Assembly (NCBI GenBank): GCA_964556165.1
Contig: CAZKVH010000007.1
Span: 1 to 59,513 of the forward strand
DNA: 59,513 bases
Direction: 5' to 3'
From: JAQVEM01 sp964556165
Lineage (GTDB): Bacteria > Actinomycetota > Humimicrobiia > Humimicrobiales > Humimicrobiaceae
Shown: one piece after another, positions 1 through 7,996 of the stretch
Layout of the letters: every line of letters begins with the position of its first letter
Position numbering within the stretch: the stretch's first letter is position 1
Program-made: the position numbers and the translations under genes
The notes under the pieces: model-generated
What the model was told of the DNA's origin: nothing
Databases searched by the model: none
The model's input: only the letters and a program-made list of their open reading frames with translations

Positions 1-446
1 TTTCAAGTTCCGGACAGGATGTAACTCAGGAGTATGTCGACCTTGAAAGCAGGCTCAGGAATTTCGAAGCTCAGGAGGAAGTTCTTCTTGACCTGCTGGA
101 GCAGTCAAAGAGAGTCAGTGACATGCTGGAGGTCCAGAGAGAGCTTAGCAATGTCCGTGGAGAAATAGAAGTAATTAAGGGTAGAATGACCTACCTGGAC
201 GATCTGGTATCATTTTCTACGATAAGTGTTTATTTTCACGAACCTGAGCCAATAACTGTAGCCGGCTGGGGATTTTTGGACGCATTAAAGCGGGGCTTGA
301 GAGGAGCTGTAAACGTTTTTAATGGTATAATGATGTTCTTGATTGCAAGTTCTCCTGTATGGATTTTTATAGGTATAGTTTTGATTATAGTATGGCAGTC
401 TATTAGAGCAAGGAATAGAAGAAAAGCAAGAAAGGAACAGAAGTAA
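1..446 (+). CDS. DUF4349-family membrane protein, 5'-truncated
   Basis: The gene enters from the left edge; the open frame starts at base 3, so only the C-terminal 147 residues are visible. The order is a coiled-coil stretch (EYVDLESRLRN...), the EVQRELSNVRGEIE segment, a short beta region ending VSFSTISVYFHEP, one transmembrane helix, and a basic tail (RARNRRKARKEQK). This matches the C-terminal part of DUF4349 proteins, which are usually lipoproteins or membrane-anchored and of unknown function. The missing N-terminus should carry the signal sequence. The stop lies 1 bp before the next start, so it is probably cotranscribed with the YtxH-like gene. Family assignment is from recognition of the motif pattern; no function is claimed. 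Confidence 0.8.
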   Translation, partial: SSSGQDVTQEYVDLESRLRNFEAQEEVLLDLLEQSKRVSDMLEVQRELSNVRGEIEVIKGRMTYLDDLVSFSTISVYFHEPEPITVAGWGFLDALKRGLRGAVNVFNGIMMFLIASSPVWIFIGIVLIIVWQSIRARNRRKARKEQK

Positions 447-447
447 T

Positions 448-681
448 ATGAAGAATTCGGATATATTTGGATACACACTGCTTGTATTCGGGATAGGACT
501 TTTGGCAGGACTTCTCATAGCACCAAGAAAAGGTGAGGAAACCAGGAAGATGCTAAAGGAAAATATAGGGCAATACTACAGTAATGCATCTGAGTTTATT
601 GCGGAAAAAGCATCGGAGATAAAAAAATACGCAGGCAAATATGAAGAAAAGGTAAGAAGAAATATTGAAGAAGCCGGATAG
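448..681 (+). CDS. YtxH-like small membrane protein
   Basis: This 77-residue protein has an N-terminal transmembrane helix (about residues 8-26) ending in LLIAPRKGEETRKML. The APxxGxETR segment after one helix is typical of the YtxH family (Gram-positive general-stress-type proteins). The rest is a charged amphipathic helix (ASEFIAEKASEIKKYAGKYEEKVRRN). A good ribosome-binding site (AGGAACAG) lies inside the end of the preceding DUF4349 gene, which supports translation from 448 and cotranscription. The molecular role is unknown; an envelope or stress role is inferred from the family only. Confidence 0.75.
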   Translation: MKNSDIFGYTLLVFGIGLLAGLLIAPRKGEETRKMLKENIGQYYSNASEFIAEKASEIKKYAGKYEEKVRRNIEEAG

Positions 682-761
682 GAATAACGGAAGCTCTGAA
701 ATAAGAGCAAAAATGTATTAGTTATTTGATAATAATATTGGCTTTAATTTGTGTGAGGATG

Positions 762-1487
762 TTATTCCTGCCTGTCCTCAAATTCAGCTGCAGCCTGAAG
801 TCCTTTAGCCACTTCCATGATTATTCCTTTTTTTACGTATATCGGTCTGGCTATCTGTCTCAATACTGGCAGTCTTAATGTAAGAATGCCACCGCAGATA
901 AGGCTTATTATACCGCTTATCATGATTGTCAAAGGAGCTCCGATTCTTTCGGCTATTGCTCCTGCTGCCAGGCTACCAAAAGGTGCTATTCCCAGAAAAG
1001 CCATTGTATAAAAACTCATTACCCTGCCGCGCTTGTCATCGTCTGTAATTACCTGAAGTATGGTGTTACTTGTTGCAATTAAAGATATAAAACCAACTCC
1101 TGCTATAAGGAGTGTAATCATTGAGAGTATAAAATTCTTTGAAAATGCAAATATTATTATTATGGCACCGAACAAAAATGCCGAGGTTGCCATAATTTTT
1201 CCCAATCCCTGTGCACTTTTTCTTGAAGCGAGATATACTGCGCCAATTAAAGCCCCTATACCTGTCGAAGACATTAGAAACCCCAGGGTATCTGATGAAC
1301 CTTTTAGTATGTCTTTTGCAAATACGGGCATTAAAACCGTATATTGCATTATCGCAAAGCTAAGGGCTGCAAGCAAAAGAAGCATATCTCTTATCGGAGG
1401 GAAACCAAATGAATACCTAAACCCCTCTTTTAATTCTGAAAAGACATGACTGTGGACATTTGACGATGCAGTCTTTTTTATTTTCAT
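762..1487 (-). CDS. MFS transporter, C-terminal part (5' end lost in gap)
   Basis: The 3' part of a major facilitator superfamily gene is read on the minus strand; its 5' end lies in the N run. About 242 residues are visible. They start in a cytoplasmic loop (SELKEGFRYSFGFPPIRDM) and continue with about six hydrophobic helices, including the LMSSTGIGALIGAVYLASRK and DDDKRGRVMSFYTMAFLGIAPFGSLAAGAIAERIGAPLT segments typical of the EntS/MFS_3 drug-siderophore exporter group. The DKRGRVMS motif is the usual loop between helices 10 and 11. The gene follows the MacAB-like genes in the same direction, so it may belong to the same export operon, but the gap prevents proof. The methionine codon next to the gap is internal and should not be used as a start. 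Confidence 0.8.
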   Translation of the reverse strand: MKIKKTASSNVHSHVFSELKEGFRYSFGFPPIRDMLLLLAALSFAIMQYTVLMPVFAKDILKGSSDTLGFLMSSTGIGALIGAVYLASRKSAQGLGKIMATSAFLFGAIIIIFAFSKNFILSMITLLIAGVGFISLIATSNTILQVITDDDKRGRVMSFYTMAFLGIAPFGSLAAGAIAERIGAPLTIMISGIISLICGGILTLRLPVLRQIARPIYVKKGIIMEVAKGLQAAAEFEDRQE

Positions 1488-1587
1488 NNNNNNNNNNNNN
1501 NNNNNNNNNNNNNNNNNNNNNNNNNNNNNNNNNNNNNNNNNNNNNNNNNNNNNNNNNNNNNNNNNNNNNNNNNNNNNNNNNNNNNNN
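1488..1587. other. Assembly gap (100 N)
   Basis: Exactly 100 undetermined bases, the conventional placeholder for a scaffold gap of unknown length. The reading frame of the macB-like permease happens to continue into the MFS frame through the Ns, but these are two unrelated proteins. The 3' end of the permease, the 5' half of the MFS gene and possibly other genes are missing here. Confidence 0.97.
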
Positions 1588-2738
1588 GCAGATGAGAAAC
1601 TAAGAGCTATAATTATTGGTGTCATGGTTATGGATGTATCAAGAATTGTAAATCTGGTAAGTATTGCAGAGACTAGAACCGCAAACAGGATGCCAAAAAT
1701 ACCCCCGGTTATACTTAATACGATACTTTCTACCAGGAACTGAATCAGTATATCTTTGTTTTTAGCCCCTGAGGCTTTTCTTATACCTATTTCTCTTGTT
1801 CTTTCAGTAACTGAAACAAGCATTATATTCATTATTCCGATGCCGCCGACAAGAAGTGATATACTTGCGATACCTGCAATAACTATGGTAAAGATGCCAG
1901 TAATTACACTTATTATTTCAAGTATCTGTGTTTGATTCCTTACACTGAAATCATCTTTTTCTCCAAATCTTATATTTCTGTATTTCCTGAGTATGGATTT
2001 TACTTCTTCACTGGCTGCGTCTATTTCTTCTTCACCTACACTCTGGGCGAGTATCATGTTATATGAGTCAATCCCGTAAAGCTTTTCCTGGGCGGTGGTT
2101 ACCGGAACGCTGGTGAAGTCGTCCTGGTCATTCCCAAACATATCGGTTCCCCTCGGTTTTAGTGTCCCTATTACCTTGAAGTTTTTACCGTCTATTTTTA
2201 TTATCTTTCCTATGGGGTCTATGTTATTAAATAATTTTTTAACGGTTGTCTGACCTATTACTGCCACATTTGAAGCATTTGAAACATCACTGCTGCTGTA
2301 AAACTTGCCTCTATCTATATCCATATTGTAGAGTTCTATCCCTTTTTCTGAAGATGCATATACACTTGTACGTGTACTCTTATTTGAATAAGAAACAACT
2401 GATGAGCTAAAAATAACAGGGGCGGCTTCTGTTATGAGCGTTGCCTCTCTTTTAATTGCCTCAAGGTCACCTGCATCTAATTTCGACTGCTGCCCACTTA
2501 GCATCATTTCCATTCCGGTGTCACTTCCTTCAGGGTTTCCAGGGGATATTATAATAAGATTGGAACCAATACCCTGAACACTCTCTACCACGGATTGCTG
2601 GGCACCTGTTCCAATTGACAGCATTGCCACAACAGCCCCCACACCTATGATAATCCCCAGCATGGTAAGGAAAGAGCGCGTTTTATTTAATGCTAACGCC
2701 TGGAATGCAATTTTTATATTTTCAAGAAATCTTTTCAT
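1588..2738 (-). CDS. MacB-like ABC transporter permease, 3'-truncated
   Basis: About 383 residues of an FtsX/MacB-type permease. It begins MKRFLENIKIAFQALALNKTRSFLTMLGIIIGVGAVVAMLSIGTGAQ, the classic first transmembrane segment of stand-alone MacB permeases. A periplasmic MacB_PCD domain follows (about residues 45-250: ISPGNPEG, VIGTLKPRG, DDFTSVPVTTAQEKLYG). The C-terminal FtsX domain has SISLLVGGIGIMNIMLVSVTERTREIGIRKASGAK. The last transmembrane helix and C-terminus fall in the gap. Such permeases work with a separate LolD-like ATPase and a MacA-type adaptor, both encoded just upstream on the same strand, in export of peptides, antibiotics or lipids. The substrate cannot be told from the sequence. 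Confidence 0.9.
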
Positions 2739-2750
2739 TTTGTGTTAACC

Positions 2751-3509
2751 TCAGGTTTTTAATTTCTCTTCCAGCTTTGGCATCTTTTTTAATTCATCTT
2801 CTGCAAATAACTGATTTTTAACCTCTTCTTCTCCGTGGATAATGCCATCTCTTAGATAGATAATTCTATGAGTATGTTGTGCTATGCTAAGTTCGTGTGT
2901 TACGACTATTATTGTCTTACCTTCCGAGTTTAATTTTTGGAATATTGCTATAATCTCTTCGCCTGTTCTTGAATCAAGATTTCCAGTGGGTTCGTCAGCA
3001 AGTATTATGGAGGGCTGGTTAACCAGAGCTCTTGCAATTGCTACTCTTTGCCTCTCTCCCCCAGAAAGCTCGTTTGGCCTGTGTTTTATAAGCTTTGAGA
3101 GACCTACAGATTCTATGGCATCCATTATTTTCTTTTTTTTATTTCCAGTTCTTTCAGTGGAGTAAATCATAGGCAGCTCAACATTCCCATAAATATTGGT
3201 TCTGGAAAGAAGGTTAAAAGTCTGAAAAACAAAACCAACTTCCTTATTCCTGATACCGGCCAGCTGGTTATCATTAAGCTTACTTATATTTATATTATTA
3301 AGATAATAATGGCCGGATGTTGATGTATCAAGGCACCCGATAATATTCATAAGTGTCGATTTTCCTGAGCCGGAAGGTCCCATTACAGCAACGAATTCAC
3401 CATTCTTTATTTCAAGATTTATGCCGCGTAGAGCATTAACTTCAATATTGCCTATTCTATAAATCTTTGTAATTTCAATTGTTTTTATAATTGGGTTATT
3501 ATCTGTCAT
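2751..3509 (-). CDS. MacB/LolD-type ABC transporter ATPase
   Basis: This is the nucleotide-binding subunit of the adjacent MacB-like exporter. Visible motifs are Walker A GPSGSGKS, Q-loop VFQTFNLLS, signature LSGGERQ, Walker B IILADEP, D-loop GNLD and the switch His in VVTHE. The N-terminal ITKIYRIGNIEVNALRGINLEI pattern is typical of the LolD/MacB ATPase family. I place the start at MTDNNPIIK (3509). A longer frame reaches 3587 but would overlap the adaptor gene by 65 bp and add a segment without family similarity. From 3509 there is a 13-bp gap after the adaptor stop and 12 bp before the permease start, so the three genes form one operon. The predicted protein has 252 residues. Confidence 0.92.
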   Translation of the reverse strand: MTDNNPIIKTIEITKIYRIGNIEVNALRGINLEIKNGEFVAVMGPSGSGKSTLMNIIGCLDTSTSGHYYLNNINISKLNDNQLAGIRNKEVGFVFQTFNLLSRTNIYGNVELPMIYSTERTGNKKKKIMDAIESVGLSKLIKHRPNELSGGERQRVAIARALVNQPSIILADEPTGNLDSRTGEEIIAIFQKLNSEGKTIIVVTHELSIAQHTHRIIYLRDGIIHGEEEVKNQLFAEDELKKMPKLEEKLKT

Positions 3510-3522
3510 ATCAGTAGAAAAT

Positions 3523-4941
3523 TTAAAAGCCGAGCTCACCGGCAGAGGTGTAATTAATTGGAGAGACCAGTATTGTATCTCCTTCACTTAAACCTGATAT
3601 TATTTCAACAAAATCATAATTGGATATTCCGGTTTTAACTTCCGTCTTTTCCGCGCTTTTATCTGTGGTGAGAACGTCAATATATGTTTTTCCATCTTCC
3701 TCATATATGGACTGTAAGGGCACATATATCACATCTTCAATGGAAGTGGTAGTTATTTCCAGGCTTGCAGAAAGACCATATAGTAGATCGGGACCGTTTT
3801 CGGTCTCTGGTTTTACTTTTATTTCAAAGGAAACCACTCCTCCAATGTTATCAGAAATAGGCGAAATTTCGGTTATTTTACCTTTGATTGTATTTTGATA
3901 ATAAGCATCGAGATTTATGTCTACATCCTGACCCAGTTCAATATTAACCACATCAATTTCATTTATATCCGCTTTTATTATGAAATCTTTGCTTATTACG
4001 GAAATTGCATTCATTCCGGGGCTGGCATACTGGCCTTCTTCATAGCTTGAGGATAATACAATTCCGTCATAGGGGGCATATACTATATTTTTATCCGTAT
4101 CCAGCTTGGCCATCTCAAGATTTATTTCCGATAATTTTAACTGTGATTCTGCGAGGGTTATATTTTTGGCTGCTAAACTGATCTGGGTCTGGGCAGACTG
4201 GGTACTGGAAAGATTTGACCAGTAAGTAGTTGACTGGTTTAAGAGTGTTTGTTCGTAAGAACCTTCTGCAGATTTGGATGACGATGTCCCCTGTGCTTTA
4301 GCTGACTCGTAGCTTGCAAGTGCGGCTTCAACATTGGATTCATACTGGGCAAGCTGGGTATCCATAATCATGGGGTCGCTCTGAGCTTCTGCAAGAAGTT
4401 TTTTGGAATTTTCTAAAGCTATTCTCGCACTTTCTTTTGATTTATCAGCCATATTATTTGCATTTTCCAGGGCTATGAAGGCATTTTGAGTGGATAGTTC
4501 AGCCTGTCGGGTACCTGTTTCGGAAAGCTGTAATGCAATATGGTTTGCGTCAAGTGCCTGCTGATAATTAATTCTCGCAGTGTCCAGGGAGTTTTTAGCT
4601 GAATTAAGGTTTTCCTCAGCCTGGGATATTAATAACTGCTGCTGGTTATTATCTATTTCTATCAAAACATCTCCTCTGGCAAAGGTGTCCCCTTTTTGTA
4701 GTACATGTAAGACTTCACCCGAAATGGCAGGCGAATAACTATTATTTTCACTGCTCTCTATGTTACCACTCACACTGATAGTCTGTGTTATATTACCCCG
4801 GGTAACTTCAAAGATATCCTCATTTCCAAGCAAATCGCCCGGGCTTTTACAGGAATACATGGATAGTGAGGCAATTAGAATTATTGCAAGAGCATAAATA
4901 ACAATGAATAAAGATAATTTCTTTTTAAATTTTTCTTTCAT
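3523..4941 (-). CDS. HlyD/MacA-type membrane-fusion adaptor
   Basis: A 472-residue periplasmic-adaptor-family protein. The N-terminus has a single hydrophobic anchor (about residues 9-28) followed by SMYSC, a possible but weak lipobox with Cys31. The biotinyl-lipoyl-like half (PAISGEVLHVLQKGDTFARGDVLIEIDN) is followed by a very long Ala/Ser/Gln-rich coiled coil (about residues 100-285). The second lipoyl half (NIVYAPYDGIVLSSSYEEGQYASPG) and beta-barrel/membrane-proximal domains then follow, ending with LQSIYEEDGKTYIDVLT and SGLSEGDTILVSP. It heads the operon that also contains the ATPase and permease. In a probable monoderm the adaptor would act with the permease at the membrane rather than with TolC. 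A promoter with tandem operators lies just upstream. Confidence 0.9.
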   Translation of the reverse strand: MKEKFKKKLSLFIVIYALAIILIASLSMYSCKSPGDLLGNEDIFEVTRGNITQTISVSGNIESSENNSYSPAISGEVLHVLQKGDTFARGDVLIEIDNNQQQLLISQAEENLNSAKNSLDTARINYQQALDANHIALQLSETGTRQAELSTQNAFIALENANNMADKSKESARIALENSKKLLAEAQSDPMIMDTQLAQYESNVEAALASYESAKAQGTSSSKSAEGSYEQTLLNQSTTYWSNLSSTQSAQTQISLAAKNITLAESQLKLSEINLEMAKLDTDKNIVYAPYDGIVLSSSYEEGQYASPGMNAISVISKDFIIKADINEIDVVNIELGQDVDINLDAYYQNTIKGKITEISPISDNIGGVVSFEIKVKPETENGPDLLYGLSASLEITTTSIEDVIYVPLQSIYEEDGKTYIDVLTTDKSAEKTEVKTGISNYDFVEIISGLSEGDTILVSPINYTSAGELGF

Positions 4942-4960
4942 TTCGTCCCTTTTATATCAT

Positions 4961-5015
4961 TATCAATTACTGATATCAATTATTGATAGTATAATACAAA
5001 ATTATATCAAGTCAA
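4961..5015 (-). promoter_or_regulatory. Promoter and tandem palindromic operator of the MacAB-like operon
   Basis: On the minus strand, TTGACT (5010-5015) is followed after 16 bp by TATACT (4988-4993), a good sigma-70-type pair. Immediately downstream lie two overlapping 15-bp sites: TATCAATTATTGATA (4974-4988), a perfect 7-1-7 palindrome, and TATCAATTACTGATA (4961-4975), with one mismatch in the symmetry. Their centres are 13 bp apart. The position over the expected transcription start suggests repression by a dimeric regulator of MarR, TetR or PadR type; no such regulator gene is in view. The rest of the 312-bp space up to enolase (about 5016-5253) is very AT-rich, and I see no further feature in it beyond a probable enolase leader. 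Confidence 0.7.
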
Positions 5016-5253
5016 GTTTTTTACAGGGATTTTCAAAAGTACCGGCCTGTAATATAAAAAAATTAAATTTTTAACTCAGTAGAATTAAATCAGATTTTAT
5101 ATGATTTTTAAACAAAAATATTTAAATTATAATTTCAAAATAAAAAAAATATTAATATAATATTTTAGCTGTGTTATTGTTATATAAAAGAAAGCTGTAA
5201 AATTAGCGGGATGAAAACTAATTTGTTATTTTAAAAATGAAAGGAAATTAATA

Positions 5254-6546
5254 ATGAGTGATGGAACCGAAATTATAGAAATCTTTGCGAGAGAAATTCT
5301 TGATTCGCGTGGGAATCCAACCGTAGAGGTTGAAACGGTTCTTGGATGTGGAGCAATAGGAAGAGCTTCGGTACCTTCAGGAGCTTCTACTGGAGCCTTT
5401 GAAGCAGTCGAGCTAAGAGATGGCGATAAGAAGCGGTATATGGGCAAGGGAACTCTAAAAGCTGTGGGGAATGTAAATTCTATAATTGCGCCTGAACTTG
5501 AAGGAATGGATTCTATATATCAGCGAGAGATAGATAGAACTATGATAGATATGGACGGTACGGAAAATAAATCCAAATTAGGTGCCAATGCCATACTCGG
5601 GGTTTCGTTATCTGTTGCAAAAGCTTCTGCTGCCGCACTTGAGCTTCCTTTATATTCTTATCTTGGAGGGGTTAACGCTCATGTACTGCCGGCGCCAATG
5701 ATGAATATATTAAATGGCGGGAAGCATGCTGACAACAGTGTCGATTTGCAGGAGTTTATGGTAATGCCACTTGGCGCAACTACATTTGGCGATGCTTTAA
5801 GAATGGGCTCGGAGGTATTCCACAGTCTTAAGAGCGTACTGGGGGCTGATGGGATGAACACATCTGTGGGTGATGAAGGGGGCTTTGCTCCTGATTTAAA
5901 ATCCAATGAAGATGCCATAAAATATATAGTAAGAGCGATTGAAAAAGCGGGATATAAACCCGGGAAGGATATTTTTATAGCTCTGGACCCTGCTGCTACC
6001 GAATTTTACGAAAAGGGTAAATACAATCTAAAAGGAGAAGGCAAGGTTTTTACCTCTTCGGAAATAGTTGATTATTATAAAGACTTAGCTGGTAAATATC
6101 CCATAATTTCAATAGAAGATGGAATGGCTGAAGAAGACTGGGATGGGTGGAAAGAATTAACTGAAAAAGTCGGTAAAAAAGTTCAACTTGTGGGAGATGA
6201 CCTGTTTGTAACGAATACCCGGAGAATTAAGAAAGGCCTTGAACTGGGTGTTGCTAATTCTGTCTTGATAAAGGTTAACCAGATAGGAACATTATCTGAA
6301 ACACTGGATGCAATTGAGATGGCGAAAACAGCAGGTTATACGGCAGTTGTTTCCCACCGGTCAGGAGAGACAGAGGACACTACTATTTCAGATATAGTTG
6401 TTGGTGTAAATGCGGGTCAGATAAAGACAGGTGCTCCTTCGAGAACGGACCGTGTTTGTAAATATAATCAGCTTCTAAGGATTGAGGAAGATCTGGGAAG
6501 TGAAGCGGAATATTTAGGAATTAAGGCTTTTTATAATTTAAAATAA
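5254..6546 (+). CDS. eno: Enolase (2-phosphoglycerate dehydratase)
   Basis: Converts 2-phosphoglycerate to phosphoenolpyruvate in glycolysis and gluconeogenesis. The 430-residue length is normal. Recognisable landmarks are the AREILDSRGNPTVEVE N-terminus, the SVPSGASTGAFEAVELRD loop, metal and substrate region SIEDGMAEEDWDGW, GDDLFVTN, the catalytic lysine in LIKVNQIGTLSET and SHRSGETEDTTI. The start at 5254 is preceded by AAAGGAAATT, a usable ribosome-binding site. The gene stands alone between the divergent MacAB-like operon and the B12 riboswitch. In the actinobacterial mfd-mazG-eno-ftsB block enolase sits next to mazG; here it does not, and pyruvate kinase is found there instead. Confidence 0.98.
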   Translation: MSDGTEIIEIFAREILDSRGNPTVEVETVLGCGAIGRASVPSGASTGAFEAVELRDGDKKRYMGKGTLKAVGNVNSIIAPELEGMDSIYQREIDRTMIDMDGTENKSKLGANAILGVSLSVAKASAAALELPLYSYLGGVNAHVLPAPMMNILNGGKHADNSVDLQEFMVMPLGATTFGDALRMGSEVFHSLKSVLGADGMNTSVGDEGGFAPDLKSNEDAIKYIVRAIEKAGYKPGKDIFIALDPAATEFYEKGKYNLKGEGKVFTSSEIVDYYKDLAGKYPIISIEDGMAEEDWDGWKELTEKVGKKVQLVGDDLFVTNTRRIKKGLELGVANSVLIKVNQIGTLSETLDAIEMAKTAGYTAVVSHRSGETEDTTISDIVVGVNAGQIKTGAPSRTDRVCKYNQLLRIEEDLGSEAEYLGIKAFYNLK

Positions 6547-6699
6547 AAAAAATTTGGTTTTTGCTTTTTAATTCTTTTTAAACCTGTTGCAATTAGGTTG
6601 AGAATTATAGTATATTGTAATTTATAAATTTTAATATGTTTTTTTGAAATAATTTGCAAAGTATTTGCAAAGTAAATAATAGTTTAGATAGAGAATTAC

Positions 6700-6862
6700 T
6701 AATTTTTTTAAGTTAATAATTCCAAAACAGGGAATCCAGTTTAAAGCTGGAGCGGTCCCGCCACTGTGAATAGGGTGTGTGCTCTCTATATTCAAGCCAC
6801 TGGCAGAAATTGCCGGGAAGGCAGAGAGTAAAGTCCCTTGAGCCAGGATACCTGTAAATTTC
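6700..6862 (+). promoter_or_regulatory. Cobalamin (B12) riboswitch
   Basis: The leader of btuF contains the conserved cobalamin-aptamer segments in order: AACAGGGAATCCAG (from about 6726), AAAGCTGGAGCGGTCCCGCC (about 6743-6762), CACTGTGA, and the B12 box AGCCAGGATACCTG (6841-6854). The P3-P6 core and the variable arm (6766-6830) are consistent with the class. Boundaries are approximate because the P1 pairing was judged by eye. Binding of adenosylcobalamin normally shuts off expression of the downstream uptake genes. Upstream, 6547-6699 is AT-rich and includes a direct repeat TTTGCAAAGTA near 6653-6674; I see nothing else certain there. Confidence 0.93.
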
Positions 6863-6868
6863 TAAATT

Positions 6869-6899
6869 ATCTCTCTTCGGAAGAAAGAGGGAGATTTTT
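6869..6899 (+). terminator. Hairpin with T-run after the B12 riboswitch (first)
   Basis: An ATCTCTCTTC / GAAAGAGGGAGAT hairpin with a GGAA loop and one bulged base, followed by TTTTTC. It lies directly after the aptamer and is a candidate expression platform (transcription terminator or anti-antiterminator). Confidence 0.55.
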
Positions 6900-6910
6900 C
6901 ATTTTTAAAA

Positions 6911-6943
6911 AAGCTCCCGTCTGAAGAGGCAGGGAGTTTTTTT
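6911..6943 (+). terminator. Intrinsic terminator before btuF (second hairpin)
   Basis: CTCCC (6914-6918) pairs with GGGAG (6932-6936), flanked by AAAAA upstream and seven Ts downstream. It is a rho-independent terminator 27 bp before the btuF start and probably the ligand-controlled terminator of the riboswitch. Confidence 0.7.
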
Positions 6944-6969
6944 ATTATTTAAGAAAAAAGGAGAAAAAG

Positions 6970-7935
6970 ATGGCAAAGAAAATTCGTTACGCACTCAGTA
7001 TGGCAATGATTTTTATACTTGCGGTAATTCCTGCTTTTTTGTCAGGATGCAGTGGTGAAACCGGGTCAGGAACACTGGTCGAAACAATTGAGGTTATAGA
7101 TGGCGAGGGTGATACGATTGAGCTGGCTTCACCTACTGAGAAAATAGTTGTTATATCACCAAGTGCGCTGGAAATAATAAGCGGCCTGGGGGCTATGGAT
7201 AAAGTTGTAGAAGTTGATAATTACAGTGTAACAAGTGGAGACCCACTGGCTGAAGGTTTCGAAGGTACAGGGGACGCATTTGGGTTAAATGTAGAAAAAA
7301 TTGCTGAACTGAATCCAGATCTCCTGATAGCAGTCAGCGGAGGCCCTGATGATGATTATAAGAGAATAGAGGAACTTGGAATTGAAATTTACAGGGTAAC
7401 CAACATTAGCGGTATTGAAGGTGTTTATGATGAAATAAACAATATAGGTAAATTGACCGGCTTTGAAGAAGAAGGAGAAGAAGTTGTAAAAGAGCTTAAA
7501 AAAAGTGTGGACGGGATTTATAATAAGGTCAGTGATTTAGAATACGAGAGCAAGCCGGAAGTTTTTTATGAAGTATGGAATGACCCTTTGATGAGCGCCG
7601 GCGTAGATACTTTTATTAATGATTTAATAGAGACAGCCGGTGGAATAAATATTTTAACGGAAGATAATATTACTGGCTGGCCGGAATATAGCGTGGAAAC
7701 ATTAATAAAGAAAAATCCCGATATTATAATTGCTCCGGTAAGTCTGGCTGGAGATACTTCAGTAATACTGAATGATGAGAGGTTTTCAAGTATCAATGCA
7801 GTAATTTCAGGAAGGGTTTATGCAATCCCAGATAATCCAATTTCCCGTCCCAGCCAGAATTTAATTAAAGCTCTGGAAATGCTTTCGAAAGCATTTCATC
7901 CTGAGATTTTTGGGGAATATGAAATAGTAGAATGA
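6970..7935 (+). CDS. btuF: Cobalamin-binding lipoprotein of ABC importer
   Basis: A 321-residue substrate-binding lipoprotein. A signal peptide ends in the lipobox LSGC with Cys27. The mature protein has the BtuF/FecB fold of two Rossmann-like lobes joined by a long helix: IVVISPSALEIISGLGAMDKVVEVDNY, then ELNPDLLIAVSGG, and SVETLIKKNPDIIIAPVS in the second lobe. FecB-type proteins bind corrinoids, haem or siderophores; the cobalamin riboswitch upstream and the corrinoid adenosyltransferase downstream make cobalamin or another corrinoid the likely ligand. The start is preceded by AAAAAAGGAGAAAAAG. It is the first gene of btuF-btuC-btuD. Confidence 0.9.
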   Translation: MAKKIRYALSMAMIFILAVIPAFLSGCSGETGSGTLVETIEVIDGEGDTIELASPTEKIVVISPSALEIISGLGAMDKVVEVDNYSVTSGDPLAEGFEGTGDAFGLNVEKIAELNPDLLIAVSGGPDDDYKRIEELGIEIYRVTNISGIEGVYDEINNIGKLTGFEEEGEEVVKELKKSVDGIYNKVSDLEYESKPEVFYEVWNDPLMSAGVDTFINDLIETAGGINILTEDNITGWPEYSVETLIKKNPDIIIAPVSLAGDTSVILNDERFSSINAVISGRVYAIPDNPISRPSQNLIKALEMLSKAFHPEIFGEYEIVE

Positions 7936-7996
7936 TATATCTTATGTTTTTTATTTATAATTTCTTAAAACTATTTCGTTAAGGAATGGCATTGTT

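Noticed and set aside
762..2738. One long protein (MacB permease fused to MFS transporter)
   Set aside because: The link is only the 100-base N run, which has the same frame on both sides by chance; the two halves belong to unrelated families.
3510..3587. Longer N-terminus of the exporter ATPase
   Set aside because: It would overlap the adaptor gene by 65 bp and adds a sequence without family similarity; MTDNNP at 3509 fits the family.
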